From positions 806,001-870,000 of the forward strand of contig NZ_CP019914.1 in NCBI RefSeq assembly GCF_002214805.1: a DNA stretch of 64,000 bases. Direction: 5' to 3'. The notes under the pieces were generated by a model. It made no database searches, was not told the origin of the DNA, and worked only from the letters and a program-made list of their open reading frames with translations. How positions within the stretch are numbered: the stretch's first letter is position 1; each line of letters opens with the position of its first letter. A program made the translations under genes and the position numbers. Below, piece after piece: positions 61,314 through 64,000 of this stretch. The DNA comes from Brachyspira hampsonii. GTDB taxonomy: Bacteria > Spirochaetota > Brachyspiria > Brachyspirales > Brachyspiraceae.

Positions 61314-61319
61314 ATCTAT
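61284..61319. repeat. 18-base tandem repeat at a start codon
   Basis: Two 18-base units (61284-61301 and 61302-61319) differ by one base and each contains an ATG in the frame of the XRE regulator, encoding MCKEVD-MCKEID. Confidence 0.9.
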
Positions 61320-61459
61320 TTGTTTTATAAAATTATAATAATATTTAGTATTATTATATATTTTTTCTATTGTTTTTCAATACTAATAAAATATTATATA
61401 AATATTTGTTAAATAATATTAAATTTTAAAAAAATAATTAAATTTTATTAAATTTTTTA

Positions 61460-61488
61460 TTGACTTTCTAGAAAAAATTTACTATCCT
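61460..61488 (+). promoter_or_regulatory. Promoter with palindromic operator for the D-serine genes
   Basis: TTGACT (61460-61465) and TATCCT (61483-61488), spacing 17. The palindrome TTTCTAGAAA (61465-61474) lies in the spacer, a good place for the divergently encoded repressor. TGCTAAG (near 61500) and CTTAGCA (near 61592) in the leader are complementary. The rest of the 316-base gap shows nothing else. Confidence 0.55.
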
Positions 61489-61629
61489 AAAATTATAGTG
61501 CTAAGCAACAACAATAATAGTATTTAACTATGATAATTACTCACTTTATTTATAGGATAATATTATATTTTTTATTATTAATGTGATTGTCTTAGCATTA
61601 AAAATTATATAAATACTAGGAGGTACTTT

Positions 61630-62991
61630 ATGGGTTCAATGTTTGTTATATTTGCTATAGCATTATCAATTTTAGTTTTGATAACACTGACCATATTTGT
61701 GAAATTGCATCCATTTTTTGCTTTGTCAATAAGTGCATTTTTTTTCGGCATAATATCAGGTCATTCTATGTTATCAATAATTGATGCCTATTCAAGCGGT
61801 TTGGGAGGAACTATATCCGGCATAGGAATAGTAATTGCAATAGGAACCGTTATGGGAGCTTTATTAGAAAAAAGCGGTGCCGCTGAGACAATGGCAGAAA
61901 CTATATTAAAGATAACAGGAAAGAAGAACGCTGATATAGGTTTGGCAGTAACAGGATATTTTGTATCAATACCTGTATTTTGTGATTCAGCTTTTGTATT
62001 ACTATCTCCATTAGCAAAAAGAATCAGTAAAGATACAGGAGGCAGTATGACTACAATGGCAGTAGCTTTGGCTATGGGACTTCATGCAACTCATATGCTT
62101 GTACCGCCTACACCGGGACCGTTGGCTGTTGCCGGTATATTAAAAGCTAATTTAGGTTTAGTTATATTGCTTGGTATGTTAGTATCTATACCTGTAACTA
62201 TAATAGGAGTATTAGCAGGAAGATATTTCGGTAAAAAATATTATTATTTACCAAATAATATAGATAACAGTATATCTGAAAATGCAGATAAAAAGAAACT
62301 TCCTTCACCTATTATGAGTTTTTCTCCTATAATAGTACCTATAATTTTAATGCTTCTTAGAACAGTTGCAGTTTTAGAATCAGCACCTTTAGGAAAAGGA
62401 GTATTATATAATACTTTGGATGTACTAGGACAAACTATAATTGCACTATTCATAGGATTAATAATATCATTCTTTACTTATAGATCTGTAAATAAAAATG
62501 ATAAAGAAGTATGGACATTTGACGGTATATTCGGAGAGGCTTTAAAAACAGCAGGACAAATAGTTTTAATAGTAGGAGCAGGAGGAGCTTTTGCTACAGT
62601 ATTGAAATTATCTAATCTTCAGGATATAGTTACAAGTATGTTTTCTGGTATATCTGTGGGAATAATAGTTCCTTTTATAATAGGTGCTATATTTAGAACT
62701 GCTATAGGTTCAGGTACAGTTGGAATGATAACAGCTGCTTCTATGCTTCTTCCTTTGGTAGATGTATTAGGATTCAATTCACCTATGGGATTAGTAATAG
62801 CTATGCTTGCATGTGCCGCTGGAGGATTTATGGTATTTCATGGAAATGATGACTTCTTCTGGGTTGTTACTTCTACATCAGAAATGAAGCCGGAAGTAGC
62901 GTATAAAGTATTTCCTCTAATAAGCATACTACAAGCATTAACAGCATTAATATGTGTATTTATATTAAAACTAATATTTTTAAGAGGTTAA
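61630..62991 (+). CDS. GntP-family permease (D-serine/gluconate type)
   Basis: 453 residues, about 12 membrane segments. GTISGIGIVIAIGTVMGALLEKSGAAE-type sequence (around 55-80), the PVFCDSAFVLLSPLAKRI motif (around 116-133) and the LVPPTPGPLAVAGIL motif (around 157-171) are GntP hallmarks, and HGNDDFFWVVT (around 407-417) is conserved. CTAGGAGG precedes the ATG. The adjacent dsdA suggests D-serine transport (DsdX-like) rather than gluconate. The stop is 3 bases before the dsdA ATG, so the two are co-translated. Confidence 0.9.
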   Translation: MGSMFVIFAIALSILVLITLTIFVKLHPFFALSISAFFFGIISGHSMLSIIDAYSSGLGGTISGIGIVIAIGTVMGALLEKSGAAETMAETILKITGKKNADIGLAVTGYFVSIPVFCDSAFVLLSPLAKRISKDTGGSMTTMAVALAMGLHATHMLVPPTPGPLAVAGILKANLGLVILLGMLVSIPVTIIGVLAGRYFGKKYYYLPNNIDNSISENADKKKLPSPIMSFSPIIVPIILMLLRTVAVLESAPLGKGVLYNTLDVLGQTIIALFIGLIISFFTYRSVNKNDKEVWTFDGIFGEALKTAGQIVLIVGAGGAFATVLKLSNLQDIVTSMFSGISVGIIVPFIIGAIFRTAIGSGTVGMITAASMLLPLVDVLGFNSPMGLVIAMLACAAGGFMVFHGNDDFFWVVTSTSEMKPEVAYKVFPLISILQALTALICVFILKLIFLRG

Positions 62992-62994
62992 AAC

Positions 62995-64000
62995 ATGAAA
63001 GACTTTACAAATGATATTATAGTAAGTAAATTATCAAAATTAGAAGAAATTGCATGGATTAATAAAAAAGAAATTAGTTTTTCTGAGTATGAAAAGAATT
63101 TACCAATATCCGATAAGCAATTGGATGATGCAGAAGAACGTTTAAAAAGATTTGCTCCTTTTATAATGAAGGCTTTTCCTGAAACTGTAAAATCTAATGG
63201 AATAATAGAATCTCCTTTAGAGCCTATATTTAAAATGCAAAGCAAATTAGAAGAAAAATATAATACAAAAATACCCGGAAAATTATATTTAAAATTAGAC
63301 AGTCATCTTCCTGTGGCAGGTTCTATTAAAGCTAGAGGCGGTGTTTATGAGGTATTAAAACATGCTGAAGATTTGGCAATAGATGCAGGAATGCTAAATA
63401 TTAATGATGATTATTCTATATTAGCAGATGAGAAGTTTAAAAAGTTTTTTTCACAATATAAAATTCAAGTAGGCTCCACAGGAAATTTAGGACTTAGTAT
63501 AGGAATAACAAGTGCTGCTTTAGGTTTTGAAGTAATAGTGCATATGTCTGCTGATGCAAAGCAATGGAAAAAAGATATGCTAAGATCCAAAGGTGTAACT
63601 GTAATTGAATATGCAGATGATTACGGTAAAGCTGTAGAAGAAGGAAGAAAAAATTCCGATGCTGATCCGAAAAGTTATTTTATAGATGATGAAAAATCTA
63701 TAGATTTATTTTTAGGCTATACAGTAGCAGCTAGAAGATTAAAAAAGCAGCTTGAAGAAAAAGGTATGGATATAAATGAAAAAAATCCTTTAATAGTATA
63801 TATACCTTGCGGAGTGGGAGGAGCTCCGGGAGGTGTTGCTTACGGATTAAAAAGAATATACAAAGATAATGTTTATATATTCTTTATAGAACCTACTTTA
63901 GCTCCTTGTATGTTATTAAGTTTAGAAACTTCTATGCATGAAAACATAAGCGTAAAAGATATAGGTATAAATGGTATTACTCATGCGGACGGACTTGCCG
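62995..64000 (+). CDS. dsdA: D-serine dehydratase (3' end outside window)
   Basis: PLP enzyme converting D-serine to pyruvate and ammonia. 335 residues are visible and the frame is open at the window end; the full family length is about 440. [17 protein letters not shown] (around 102-118) includes the PLP lysine, [12 protein letters not shown] (around 159-170) binds phosphate or cofactor, and [16 protein letters not shown] (around 268-283) is diagnostic. The start at 62995 follows the permease stop by 3 bases, with AGAGG just before. Threonine dehydratase-like alternatives are much less similar. Confidence 0.95.
   Translation, partial: MKDFTNDIIVSKLSKLEEIAWINKKEISFSEYEKNLPISDKQLDDAEERLKRFAPFIMKAFPETVKSNGIIESPLEPIFKMQSKLEEKYNTKIPGKLYLKLDSHLPVAGSIKARGGVYEVLKHAEDLAIDAGMLNINDDYSILADEKFKKFFSQYKIQVGSTGNLGLSIGITSAALGFEVIVHMSADAKQWKKDMLRSKGVTVIEYADDYGKAVEEGRKNSDADPKSYFIDDEKSIDLFLGYTVAARRLKKQLEEKGMDINEKNPLIVYIPCGVGGAPGGVAYGLKRIYKDNVYIFFIEPTLAPCMLLSLETSMHENISVKDIGINGITHADGLA

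Overview
This window is a contiguous piece of a very AT-rich bacterial chromosome. Its gene content and style point to a spirochaete of the genus Brachyspira: many small lipoproteins, secreted ankyrin-repeat proteins, a DUF4954 beta-helix protein, strong AAGGAG ribosome sites in AT-rich spacers, and a decayed Rpn-family nuclease gene. The genus call is inference from family knowledge, not from a database search. I see no rRNA, tRNA, prophage or CRISPR array.

Layout. 1-5.3 kb: the end of a dsbD-like gene, an ankyrin-like lipoprotein, rpiB, an acyl-ACP thioesterase, a structured non-coding stretch, a PgeF/YfiH enzyme and a small coiled-coil protein. 5.3-13.5 kb: one long minus-strand branched-chain amino-acid operon, ilvB-ilvN-ilvC-leuA-leuC-leuD-leuB. 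It is preceded by an unlisted 50-codon leader ORF whose last codons are almost all Leu/Ile/Val, several of them rare codons. 13.5-19.8 kb: a SanA-like protein, GltS, two tandem cyclophilins, a LysM protein with a lipoprotein partner, and a META-domain lipoprotein. 19.9-23.1 kb: three small secreted ankyrin proteins and rsgA, whose 3' end is duplicated downstream. 23.2-27 kb: an MBOAT acyltransferase with an AlgX/DHHW-like partner carrying a recent internal duplication. A GCGAT pentanucleotide repeat of 12 copies lies upstream.

27-36.6 kb: an MFS transporter, a zinc-type P-ATPase with its ArsR/SmtB regulator and a palindromic operator, a lipoprotein, DUF4954, prmA and proA. The 3' end of proA is also duplicated. 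36.7-41.8 kb: a lipoprotein with a broken start, parA - acetyltransferase - parB, a DUF4384 protein and a secreted protein. 42-46.1 kb: a membrane protein, ymdB, rny and rubrerythrin. 46.3-50.9 kb: a cytidylate-kinase-like protein, a DUF2262-like protein, an AlkD-like HEAT protein, a possible MITE, a CLC protein lacking the gating glutamate, and ychF.

50.9-57.4 kb: a dead Rpn nuclease fragment behind a consensus promoter, a Rieske oxygenase, a STAS protein and a membrane protein that look leaderless, then ribF-rpsO-pnp. 57.5-64 kb: an ankyrin protein, a C_GCAxxG_C_C protein, a membrane protein, and a D-serine cassette (XRE-cupin regulator, GntP/DsdX-type permease, dsdA running off the end).

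Most interesting points: the candidate ilv attenuator leader peptide; gene-tail duplications at rsgA and proA that resemble integration or recombination scars at gene 3' ends; the high-GC pentamer repeat next to the O-acetylation genes; a single-base frameshift in an A6 tract of a lipoprotein gene; and a run of genes with -10 boxes only 6-8 nt before the start codon.
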